This document shows, piece after piece, positions 57,299 to 64,000 of a stretch of 64,000 nucleotides of DNA (the stretch's first letter is position 1; each line of letters starts with the position of its first letter). Position numbers and translations under genes: made by a program. The notes below the pieces were generated by a model. It was not told the origin of the DNA. It saw nothing but the letters and a program-made list of their open reading frames with translations, and ran no database searches. This stretch comes from Asanoa ishikariensis (GTDB lineage Bacteria > Actinomycetota > Actinomycetes > Mycobacteriales > Micromonosporaceae): the NCBI RefSeq assembly GCF_900107455.1, contig NZ_FNQB01000005.1:310001-374000 (forward strand), in the 5' to 3' direction.

Positions 57299-57394
57299 AT
57301 GACCGTGACGGGCGTGGCCGGTCTGGTTCTCGGCCTGGTCGCCTTGATCTTCGCCGTGCTGGCCTGGCGGCGCTCCGGCACCCGCGCCAGCTGA
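57299..57394 (+). CDS. Small membrane peptide (31 aa)
   Basis: ATG 57299 encodes 31 residues with one membrane span: TGVAGLVLGLVALIFAVLAW then RRSGTRAS. It resembles small single-helix proteins often missed in annotation, but no good ribosome site is visible. Confidence 0.45.
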   Translation: MTVTGVAGLVLGLVALIFAVLAWRRSGTRAS

Positions 57395-57436
57395 ATGCAC
57401 GCCGGCCGCCCCCGATCATAGGGGCGGCCGGCGTCT

Positions 57437-58921
57437 TCATCGGGTCAGGGTTGTGCCGGCGCGCGGCGCGGGCGAGGTCGGTATCACCTGGCGGGTGCGG
57501 CCACGGCGCACGGCACCGATGATGAGGTCGACGACCAGGAACGCGGCGAGGCTGATGCCCAGCATCGGCAACGCCCAGCCGACCCCTGCGGCGATCAGCA
57601 GGATCACGACGGCGACCGCGGGGTGAGCCTGCCGCCATGCTCCCCGGGCCGGTGGTGCGCCGAGCGGCGCGGTCCGGTCGGCGCGGGTGGGTCGGCGTTG
57701 CCACCACATGCGGTAGCCCCAGACGATCACACAGAGCAGACCCAGGGCGAGCGCGGCCAGCAGAAGCTGGTTGACCAGCCCGAACAGGTAGCCCATGTGC
57801 AGGGATACACCCCAGCTGGACAGCTTCTGCATGAGTGGCCATTCCGCGAAGTAGGTCCTGCCCACGACCGTGCCGGCCACCGGGTCGACGGCGGCGCTGT
57901 CCTGCCTCATGGGGAAGGCCATGTCGTTCTGCGCTACCACCCACGCGGCGCCGGGCTCGGCCGGCGGGCTGACCTGGATCGGGCCGGTCAGGCCGGCGTC
58001 CCGCGCGATGATCGTGACCTGGTCCACGTCGGTGATGGTGATGTCGCCGCTGGATGGTGCGGCGCCCCCGTGGTGGCCGCCGCCCGTAGACCCGCCGGGC
58101 AAGGCGGTGTCCAGCGTCGGCCGTGGGCCACCCCACGCTTCCTGCAGGATATCGAAGTTGGCGCCGGCATAGCGGGACCAGGTCAGGCCGGTCGCGGACA
58201 GCGCGAGCAGCCCGGTGACGAGCCAGACGCCGGTGGCGGCGTGCCAGCCGCGGGTGCGCCGGACACCTTTCTTGGCGGCGAGGTCGGGCAGGACGGTACG
58301 GCGCAGTTTGCGTCGTCCGGTCCACTGGCGACGTAGCCACAGGAAGAGCCCGCCGAGGGCGACCAGCCACAACCAGCTCGCGGCCAGCTCGGAGTAGTGC
58401 CGGCCGACCACGCCGAGGTGCAGGTTGCGGTGCATGTCGTCGAGCCAGGTCTGCAGCGGCGTCGACCCGAACCAGGTGGTCAGCGTGCCGCGCACCTCGT
58501 TGGTGTACGGGCTCACGTACACCGTGTGCTGCTTCTCGCCCAGCTCCGCAAGGTTGAACACCACCTTGGTGGTGTCGCTGGCCTTGACGGGTGGGATCAC
58601 CGTGGCGAGGTCTCCGTCGGGGTGGGCCTGTCGGGCGGCGGTGACCTGCTCGGCCAGTGGCCGGGCGGTCCCGGTCGGGTCCACGTGCAGCTCGTGGGCG
58701 TACACGATCTTGTCGAATTGTGGGCTGAAGACGAATGCCAGTCCGGTCAGCGCGGCCACCACGAGGAAGGGCGCGATGAGGATTCCGGCGTAGAAGTGCA
58801 GGCGGAGCACCAGCGGGCCGATGGTTCGCTGGCGTTTGGCCGCGGCGGCGCCGGCGCGGCCCGGATCGGTCGCCGAGGACTTCGGCGTGCCCGGTTCGGT
58901 GAGCTCGGTGGTCGTGGACAA
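57437..58921 (-). CDS. PepSY-associated membrane protein
   Basis: The 494-residue membrane protein starts at TTG 58921 with GGAGG 4 bases before it (the open frame to GTG 58960 has no ribosome site). PepSY_TM features: HFYAGILIAPFLVVAALTGL near residue 45, HRNLHLGVVGRHYSELAASW, and HMGYLFGLVNQLLLAA. A Gly/His-rich stretch (GGGHHGG) lies in an extracellular loop and may bind metal. Members often act in iron/copper reduction or uptake; here it adjoins CopCD genes. Confidence 0.85.
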   Translation of the reverse strand: MSTTTELTEPGTPKSSATDPGRAGAAAAKRQRTIGPLVLRLHFYAGILIAPFLVVAALTGLAFVFSPQFDKIVYAHELHVDPTGTARPLAEQVTAARQAHPDGDLATVIPPVKASDTTKVVFNLAELGEKQHTVYVSPYTNEVRGTLTTWFGSTPLQTWLDDMHRNLHLGVVGRHYSELAASWLWLVALGGLFLWLRRQWTGRRKLRRTVLPDLAAKKGVRRTRGWHAATGVWLVTGLLALSATGLTWSRYAGANFDILQEAWGGPRPTLDTALPGGSTGGGHHGGAAPSSGDITITDVDQVTIIARDAGLTGPIQVSPPAEPGAAWVVAQNDMAFPMRQDSAAVDPVAGTVVGRTYFAEWPLMQKLSSWGVSLHMGYLFGLVNQLLLAALALGLLCVIVWGYRMWWQRRPTRADRTAPLGAPPARGAWRQAHPAVAVVILLIAAGVGWALPMLGISLAAFLVVDLIIGAVRRGRTRQVIPTSPAPRAGTTLTR

Positions 58922-58999
58922 GGGGCCTCCAAGGTGGCGTGGCGCCGGCTGGCGCGCCACCGTGTTGGTCGGCGGTGGAGGTCAATCAGTTCCCGCCAT

Positions 59000-60997
59000 C
59001 TATTTCGTGGGGCTGCGCCGCTCGTCGGCGGCGACCTTGGCGAGCCATTCGTTGTACGCGTCGTGGGCATCCGGGGGTCCGCCGGCCTCGGCCCGGTCGG
59101 CCGCGCGGTCGACGCGCCGCTGCTCGCGCTTGTCGGCGCGGATCCATTGCCGGAAGACGGCGCCGACCACCAGCACGGTGGGCAGCTCCCCGAACGACCA
59201 GGCGATGCCGCCGGCGACGTACTGGTCGTCGGCCGGGGTCGGCCCCCACGATCGCGGTAGCGCGGTGAACCAGTTGCCGGCGATCAGGTCGCTGGCCTGC
59301 ATGATGGCCAGGCCGAGGAAGCCGTGCAGCACCATCGAGATCAGCACGAGGACCATCCGGACGAATGGCGACGGCCGGCTCCGTGGGGCTGGGTCGATCC
59401 CGACCACCACCCAGAAGAACAGGTATCCGGCGAGCAGGAAGTGGGCGACCATCAGCAGGTGGGCCGCGTGTGAGCGCAGGGCGAGCTCGAACAGGTCGGT
59501 GAAGTAGAACGCGTACATGCTCACGACGTAGACGCCGAGCGCGACGAGCGGCTGGGTGAGCAGGCGCGCCGTACGGGAGTGGACGGCTGACAGCAGCCAC
59601 TCCCGTGGTCCGGGCCAGGTCGGGTCGGTCGCCGCGGGCAGCGCGCGCAGTCCGAGGGTCACCGGAGCGCCGAGCACCAGCAGCACGGGAGCGACCATCG
59701 CGAGCAGCAGATGCTCGACCATGTGGACCGAGAACAGCACCGGTGCGTACCGGGCGATGCCGCCGCAGGTCGCGACGGCGATGACCGCGCAGCCGACGAG
59801 GAAGGCGGCGGTCCGGCTGGCGGGCCAGGTGTCGCCGCGGCGGGTCAACCGGCGCACTCCGGCCAGGTAGGTGCCGGCCAGGGCGAGGACGGCGGCCAGC
59901 AGGAGCGGGTCGACCAGCCAGCGGGTCGCCAGGGTTCCGATCGACAGAGCTGGCGGCATCGAGAAGCCGAGCAGCGAGGTGGCGACGTCCTCGGACTCGG
60001 GACCGACCGGTGCCGGTGTGCGTGACAGCGCGACGGCCGCACCGATTGCGGCGCCCAGGACGAGCAGCTCGACTGCGGCGACACGGAGGAAGGCCCGCCG
60101 GTCGCCGGCCCGAAGCCGGGGCAGCGTCGCGCGGCGGTGCTGCCACCCGGCCCAACCGGCGAACGCGAGCAGTTCGACTTTGATCAGCACGAACTGCCCG
60201 TACCAGGTGCCGAGCAGGTCCCCCCAGGAAGGGAGGCGGACCGCGGCCGACAGCACCCCGGAGGCGCCGACGGCGGCCAGGCACCAGGCCGCCAGCGTGG
60301 AGAACCGGGCGACGGCTCGAGCCAGGTCTTCGGTGTCGGCGCGGGCGACGGTCGCCAGCGCCAGGAGCCCGCCGACCCAGAGCGTCACCGGCACGACGTG
60401 CAGGAGCTGGCTGGAGACCGCGAGCTGGTGGTTGTCGGCGGACGCGGCGTGGCCGGTGAAGATGGCCGGGGTGACCGCCAGCAGGGCGAGCACCAGGGCG
60501 GTCAGGGCGCCGGCCGGGCGCAGGGCGAGGGTGCAGGCCGAAAACACCGCCACGGCGAGCAGCGCCGAGGCGGCCAGGGCGCGGCCGAGGTCGACCGAGC
60601 TGATGAAGGTCAGGATCGAGGTGCGCGACACGGTCTCCCCGACGGGCCGGCCGAGGAGGTCGGAGATGGTGAGGCACAGCAGCGCGACCGACGAGACGGC
60701 CCAGGCCAGTGCCAGCCAGCGGGCGGCGCGCACCTGCCGGTAGCCGACCGGTGACAGCAGTCCCTCCCGTCGCGGCGCCAGCACGGTGGCCCCGAGCAGC
60801 AGCCCGATGGTCGCCACGGCGAAGACCTGGGTACCCAGGCGGGCGACCGGCAGCATCCACTCGGTGAACGGGCCGGGGTCGGGCAGGCCGGGCAGGGCGC
60901 GGTCGTCCACGCCGCCGCCGTACGCCAGCAGCACGAGCATCGTCGCGGCGGCGACGCCGAGCCCGGCGACGGCGACCGGCCACCTGCGGACCGTCAA
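59000..60997 (-). CDS. CopD-CtaG fusion membrane protein
   Basis: The 665-residue polytopic protein fuses a CopD copper-resistance/uptake domain (N-terminal, about residues 60-320, with ASADNHQLAVSSQLLHVVPV and WVGGLL) and a CtaG/caa3-type cytochrome oxidase assembly domain (C-terminal, with FSVHMVEHLLLAMVAPVLLV and AAHLLMVAHFLLAGY). I chose TTG 60997, overlapping the CopC stop as TTGA. Conserved His residues are copper ligand candidates. Its role is copper import/delivery to cytochrome oxidase. Confidence 0.88.
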   Translation of the reverse strand: MTVRRWPVAVAGLGVAAATMLVLLAYGGGVDDRALPGLPDPGPFTEWMLPVARLGTQVFAVATIGLLLGATVLAPRREGLLSPVGYRQVRAARWLALAWAVSSVALLCLTISDLLGRPVGETVSRTSILTFISSVDLGRALAASALLAVAVFSACTLALRPAGALTALVLALLAVTPAIFTGHAASADNHQLAVSSQLLHVVPVTLWVGGLLALATVARADTEDLARAVARFSTLAAWCLAAVGASGVLSAAVRLPSWGDLLGTWYGQFVLIKVELLAFAGWAGWQHRRATLPRLRAGDRRAFLRVAAVELLVLGAAIGAAVALSRTPAPVGPESEDVATSLLGFSMPPALSIGTLATRWLVDPLLLAAVLALAGTYLAGVRRLTRRGDTWPASRTAAFLVGCAVIAVATCGGIARYAPVLFSVHMVEHLLLAMVAPVLLVLGAPVTLGLRALPAATDPTWPGPREWLLSAVHSRTARLLTQPLVALGVYVVSMYAFYFTDLFELALRSHAAHLLMVAHFLLAGYLFFWVVVGIDPAPRSRPSPFVRMVLVLISMVLHGFLGLAIMQASDLIAGNWFTALPRSWGPTPADDQYVAGGIAWSFGELPTVLVVGAVFRQWIRADKREQRRVDRAADRAEAGGPPDAHDAYNEWLAKVAADERRSPTK

Positions 60998-61539
60998 CGC
61001 GCCCGGACCCGGTTGCGCCGGAGGGCCCACCCGCCGGCGACCGCCAAAAGCGTCGCGGCAACGGCTGCGACCACCACGGCGACAGGCAGGTGTGACGCAG
61101 ACGCCGACGGGGCGGCAACCGGTGCGTCGCTCGGTGAGGCGGCGTTGGTGGGTGGACCGACCGAGAAGGTGAGAGCGCCCTGCACGGGGTGGCCGTCCGG
61201 AGACACCACGCGGTACGCGACCGTGTAGCCACCGTCGGGCAGGTCGCCTTCGAGGTCGAGGCTGGCGGACATGCCCGACACCGTCGGGAGCTTGGCTGGC
61301 ATGGGCTCACGGTGGCCGTCGGTGACGACGATCTGCGTGTATCGCGGGTCCAGGCGTTGCGCGAAGGTGAGCACGACCTGCCTCGGCGGTGCGGATAGAT
61401 TCGCGCCGTCGGTCGGGGTGGATGTGGTGAGCTCGTTGTGCGCCCACGCCGGGGCGGCGGGCAGGACCACTGCCAGAGCGAGCGTGACCAGGCCACCGAT
61501 CAAGGCGGCGGTGCGGGCAGGGCGGTGCGACGAAGGCAT
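60994..61539 (-). CDS. copC: CopC-like copper-binding protein with membrane anchor
   Basis: The 181-residue exported protein has a signal peptide ending AWA/HNEL so that His34 is the mature N-terminus, typical of CopC Cu(II) sites. A second ligand region is SPDGHPVQGALTF. A C-terminal Ser/Ala/Pro linker leads to a membrane helix and basic tail. It precedes and overlaps the CopD-CtaG gene, so it hands copper to it. Confidence 0.88.
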   Translation of the reverse strand: MPSSHRPARTAALIGGLVTLALAVVLPAAPAWAHNELTTSTPTDGANLSAPPRQVVLTFAQRLDPRYTQIVVTDGHREPMPAKLPTVSGMSASLDLEGDLPDGGYTVAYRVVSPDGHPVQGALTFSVGPPTNAASPSDAPVAAPSASASHLPVAVVVAAVAATLLAVAGGWALRRNRVRAR

Positions 61540-61674
61540 GGGAGACGACTTCCGTTGACGATTCCTCTCCTACTAGTCGTCGTAGTCGTCTGGGTGGTTC
61601 CAGTGGGATTCCTGGAACTAACTGAGGTGCGGCGACGACTGATCACCCGGAGTCTCCGCACGAAAGGGGTGTTG

Positions 61675-62028
61675 ATGGAACTGCCGAACCTTGCCGAGTA
61701 CGGGCAGCACCGGGATGTCGCTGAGGCCGAGTTCGAGGGTGTGCCCGTGCCGGGCTTGTCGGCGACGTTCTACCGACGGCCGGTGGGCGAGCGGCTCGCC
61801 ACTGTCGGGCACTACACGTACCAGGGCCGCGACCTGCTGATGGCGTGGGGCTTCGTGGACGAGGCGCGCTGCCGGTTCTCGTCCGTTGTCGACGCCGACG
61901 GCGGTTGGCAGCCGCCGACACCGGGCTGCCCGGACGTGGCGGTACGCCGCGCCGACGGCGACCGCGGGCCGGTGCTCGGATTCACCGTCCGCGGTGCCGA
62001 CGGGCGCTGGGTCGACGGCGTGAACTAG
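61675..62028 (+). CDS. Conserved-looking hypothetical protein
   Basis: The 117-residue soluble protein starts at ATG 61675 (AAAGGGG 5 bases before). It reads LAEYGQHRDVAEAEFEGVPV and later PGLSATFYRRPVGERLATVG; no family is recognised. It is divergent from copC and convergent with the next gene. Confidence 0.55.
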   Translation: MELPNLAEYGQHRDVAEAEFEGVPVPGLSATFYRRPVGERLATVGHYTYQGRDLLMAWGFVDEARCRFSSVVDADGGWQPPTPGCPDVAVRRADGDRGPVLGFTVRGADGRWVDGVN

Positions 62029-62031
62029 CGG

Positions 62032-62403
62032 TCAGCCGGTCTCGGCGACGTGGTCGGGGGCGGGAGTGCGTGACGCGCGTCGCACCGACCACAGCGAGAA
62101 CGCGGTCAGGGCCAGCGCGGCGAGCATCGCCGTCAGGTGCAGGGCTGGGTTGGCGATCGGGGTGAAGCCGATCACCGCGACGGGGACCTGGACCACGGCG
62201 ACCAGGGCGATGAGCACGCCACGGCGCCCGGCACCCCAGAAGTAGGCGGTCCACACCGGGGCGGTCACGACCAGGAGGGTCAGCCCATCGAGTACGGCGT
62301 GCAGGAACGCGTTGTGGACGTTGTTGTGTGCGAACGCTTGAGCCGGGCTGGCGATCAGCAGAACGGCTGTGGCGAGTGCGGCGATGGCGGCGGCGCGACG
62401 CGT
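62032..62403 (-). CDS. Histidine-containing membrane protein with possible ACG start
   Basis: The frame from GTG 62268 is open further upstream, where it encodes a textbook signal peptide (AAAIAALATAVLLIASPAQA) followed by FAHNNVHNAFLHAVLDGL. No ATG/GTG/TTG exists there, but ACG at 62403 lies 6 bases after a GGGAGG site (62410-62415). The 123-residue product would have four hydrophobic segments and a His-rich mature N-terminus, fitting the copper neighbours. Alternatively a start codon was mutated. Confidence 0.55.
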   Translation of the reverse strand, partial: TRRAAAIAALATAVLLIASPAQAFAHNNVHNAFLHAVLDGLTLLVVTAPVWTAYFWGAGRRGVLIALVAVVQVPVAVIGFTPIANPALHLTAMLAALALTAFSLWSVRRASRTPAPDHVAETG

Positions 62404-62501
62404 GGCGGACCTCCCACGGTGACCATGTCGACACTGTGAGTGGTAACACTAGGTGGCGAACGGGGTGATGAGAACCGGGCTGGCGGCATGTGCGAATCGC
62501 G

Positions 62502-63092
62502 TCAGCTCGTCGACCGCAGCTGTCCCCGGCCGTTGGCGTTCATCGCCTCGACGAGGTCCTCGCGCGCCCGGGCGACGCGGGAGCGGATGGTTCCGACCGG
62601 GCAGCCGCAGACCTCGGCGGCCTCGGCATAGCTGAGTCCGGCGATCTGGGTCGCCACGAACGCCTCGCGACGCTCGGCGCTCAACCCTTGCATGAGGGCG
62701 GTCAGGGCCACGCCGACCTCGAAGCCCGCAGGGCGCTCGCGCAGCGTGGCGGCCTCGGCCGCGATCCGCCAGTCCTGGGTGGCGGCGATCCGGGGTCGCC
62801 TGGTGATCGACCGGACGTGGTCGACGCAGACCCGGCGGGCGATGGCCAGCAGCCACGTCGTGGCCGACGAGCGGCCGTCGAACGACGGCAGGGACCGCAT
62901 CGCGCGCAGGTACGTCTCCTGGGTGAGGTCGTCGACGTCGCCCTGAGCCGAGAGGTGCCCGATGAACCGCCGCACCGTGTGCTGGGTCGCCTCCACGAAC
63001 GCGGCCGCCGCGGCACGATCACCCGTTCCCGCGGCCAGGGCGCGCTCCGTGATCAGGTCGGCGAGCTCCGGATCAGCCTCAGGCATGGGCAT
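62502..63092 (-). CDS. ECF RNA polymerase sigma factor
   Basis: The 196-residue sigma factor has region 2 (DVDDLTQETYLRAMRSLPSF; TWLLAIARRVCVDH) and region 4 (AFVATQIAGLSYAEAAEVCG; PVGTIRSRVARAREDLV). It is similar in plan to SigC-like sigmas. It is divergent from a zinc-finger anti-sigma-like gene and close to copper genes, so it may control them. Confidence 0.88.
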   Translation of the reverse strand: MPMPEADPELADLITERALAAGTGDRAAAAAFVEATQHTVRRFIGHLSAQGDVDDLTQETYLRAMRSLPSFDGRSSATTWLLAIARRVCVDHVRSITRRPRIAATQDWRIAAEAATLRERPAGFEVGVALTALMQGLSAERREAFVATQIAGLSYAEAAEVCGCPVGTIRSRVARAREDLVEAMNANGRGQLRSTS

Positions 63093-63153
63093 CAGGCTAG
63101 CGTCCGCCGGAGCGCGCGGGAACCGGCGGGCCGTGCCCGGCGACTATCAGGGT

Positions 63154-63879
63154 GTGGGATGCGAGCGGTATCGCGAGGCTCTCTCCGCAGGTCTCGACGG
63201 GGAAGCGGCACCGGACGACGCCCAAGGCATCGATCAGCATCTGTATGTCTGCCCATCTTGCCGGTCATGGCTGGACGCCGCCGCAGCGGTCACCCGGATC
63301 GCCCGGACCTCTGCCGTGCCCGCTGGTGGCATGCCGGTTCCGGTGTTCGAGCCGCCTGCCGTGCGATGTTTCGGGGTGCCGTGGCTGCTCCGCGTCGGTT
63401 TGGCCGGCGTCGGCTTCGCGCAGTTCCTCCTTGGCGCGGCGCAGACAGCCGGCATCGGGCGGGCCGCGCACCTGGACCACGTCGGCGCGCCGGGCTCGGG
63501 GCATTTGTGGCACGAGTCGGCCGCGTGGAACCTGGCGCTCGGTGCTGGGTTCTTGTTCGTGGCCATTCGCCGGACTCGGCCCGCCGGCCTGCTTCCGACG
63601 CTCACGACGTTCGTCGCGGTGCTGGGGTTGCTGTCGCTGGGTGACATCGCCGACGGCAGGGTGGGTGCCGGCCGGTTGGCCAGCCACGCATTCCTCCTCG
63701 CCGGCTACCTGCTGACGATCGCTCTGTCGCGGCCGGCACTGGACCCCGGTCGGCCGCCAAGCGGTCGAAGGCACGGATGGAGTGTCCTGAGCCCGCGCGC
63801 GGAGGCGTTCTCGGCTGCGATGGTGGCCGAGGGCAGGTCGGCCGTGACCGCCGAGGTTCGCGAAGAACCGGCCGCGTAA
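63154..63879 (+). CDS. Zinc-finger anti-sigma-like membrane protein
   Basis: The 241-residue protein starts at GTG 63154. It has a zf-HC2-type N-terminal domain: CERYREALSAGLDGEA, then H-x3-C-x2-C in HLYVCPSCRSW, and about four membrane helices. It is the probable anti-sigma partner of the divergent ECF sigma. Its promoter may give a leaderless transcript. Confidence 0.75.
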   Translation: MGCERYREALSAGLDGEAAPDDAQGIDQHLYVCPSCRSWLDAAAAVTRIARTSAVPAGGMPVPVFEPPAVRCFGVPWLLRVGLAGVGFAQFLLGAAQTAGIGRAAHLDHVGAPGSGHLWHESAAWNLALGAGFLFVAIRRTRPAGLLPTLTTFVAVLGLLSLGDIADGRVGAGRLASHAFLLAGYLLTIALSRPALDPGRPPSGRRHGWSVLSPRAEAFSAAMVAEGRSAVTAEVREEPAA

Positions 63880-63887
63880 GCGTGGCG

Positions 63888-64000
63888 TCAGGAGGCCGCC
63901 CGACGGCGCCGCCACCATGCCAGCCCGCCGCCGAACACGATCACGGCGGCGACCACGGCGATGATCCAACCGAGCGGACCGGACCCGCGGCCGGACGAGG
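63888..64000 (-). CDS. C-terminal end of a membrane-anchored exported protein (partial)
   Basis: The minus strand reads SGRGSGPLGWIIAVVAAVIV then FGGGLAWWRRRRAAS-stop: linker, one membrane helix, basic tail. This is like the C-terminal anchor of YcnI- or CopC-type proteins, and the copper context supports that, but the main domain lies beyond the window edge. Confidence 0.5.
   Translation of the reverse strand, partial: SSGRGSGPLGWIIAVVAAVIVFGGGLAWWRRRRAAS

Noticed and set aside
57180..58985. Long minus-strand frame of 601 residues
   Set aside because: Out-of-frame reading of the PepSY membrane protein gene.
58986..61496. 836-residue minus-strand frame over the copper genes
   Set aside because: Alternative frame of CopC and CopD-CtaG; extreme Arg/Pro content and no motifs.

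Overview
The window is high-GC DNA with GC-rich third codon positions, many GTG and TTG starts, chains of 4-base ATGA/GTGA stop-start overlaps, NarL-type two-component and ECF sigma regulation, and a soluble propane-type monooxygenase cluster. All of this points to a soil or aquatic filamentous actinomycete. I cannot place it to genus from sequence alone.

Layout. 1-168: 5' end of a TnpB (IS200/IS605-type) gene cut by the window edge. 476-9192: a complete soluble diiron propane/alkane monooxygenase operon in the mycobacterial mim order: hydroxylase alpha, reductase, hydroxylase beta, coupling protein, amidohydrolase, DUF59 protein, zinc alcohol dehydrogenase, dedicated GroEL. An NRAMP metal transporter (9203-10558) and a steroid-5-alpha-reductase-like membrane enzyme follow closely. 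11477-16564: membrane proteins around a NarL-type kinase/regulator pair, an RDD protein and a DUF4184 protein. 16609-23279: a short leader-like ORF, an ABC exporter, a UvrA-like ABC protein and an SDR/acyl-CoA-ligase fusion. 23407-27497: a Tat-exported esterase, two genes that look frameshifted, and a RibD-C reductase. 27560-33620: a divergent LacI-controlled locus with a ribokinase-type kinase on one side and, on the other, an NMT1-type ABC system whose permease is a tandem fusion and which carries a RarA/MgsA-C-like helical protein. 33747-38171: a DUF1996 protein, a 7-bp tandem repeat, and a molybdopterin oxidoreductase whose four Fe-S cysteines are all replaced, followed by a helical-bundle protein. 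38248-41123: SDR and quinone reductase divergent from an HxlR regulator, then an HPP membrane protein. 41327-43354: HEAT-repeat protein. 43418-45871: a zinc-starvation locus with a palindromic Zur-type box, an alternative bL32 ribosomal protein and two COG0523 proteins, the second lacking its P-loop. 45872-47394: gene-poor and repeat-rich, with ten perfect copies of an 8-bp unit. 47395-48066: a DUF6907-like protein and a small GntR regulator flanking two adjacent palindromes. 48138-53999: a GntR/UTRA-controlled sugar or polyol ABC locus with two Gfo/Idh/MocA dehydrogenases. 54008-56803: O-methyltransferase, RidA, tRNA-Leu(GAG) with its terminator, then an AbrB-like protein overlapping a tyrosine recombinase. 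57437-64000: a copper-related block (PepSY membrane protein, CopD-CtaG fusion, CopC), an ECF sigma factor with a divergent zinc-finger anti-sigma-like protein, and the end of another anchored protein.

How the genes fit together. The first 11 kb is a self-contained alkane oxidation module with an oxygenase, its own chaperonin, a DUF59 protein that may help metal-centre assembly, an alcohol dehydrogenase for the product, and a Mn/Fe importer next door that could supply the diiron centre (inference). The Zur-type locus spares zinc. The final block handles copper, probably for cytochrome oxidase assembly, near its own ECF sigma/anti-sigma pair. The most unusual items are the cysteine-less molybdoenzyme with its helical partner, the P-loop-less COG0523 protein beside a variant bL32, the fused-permease ABC operon with a RarA-C-like protein, and the SDR-ligase fusion.
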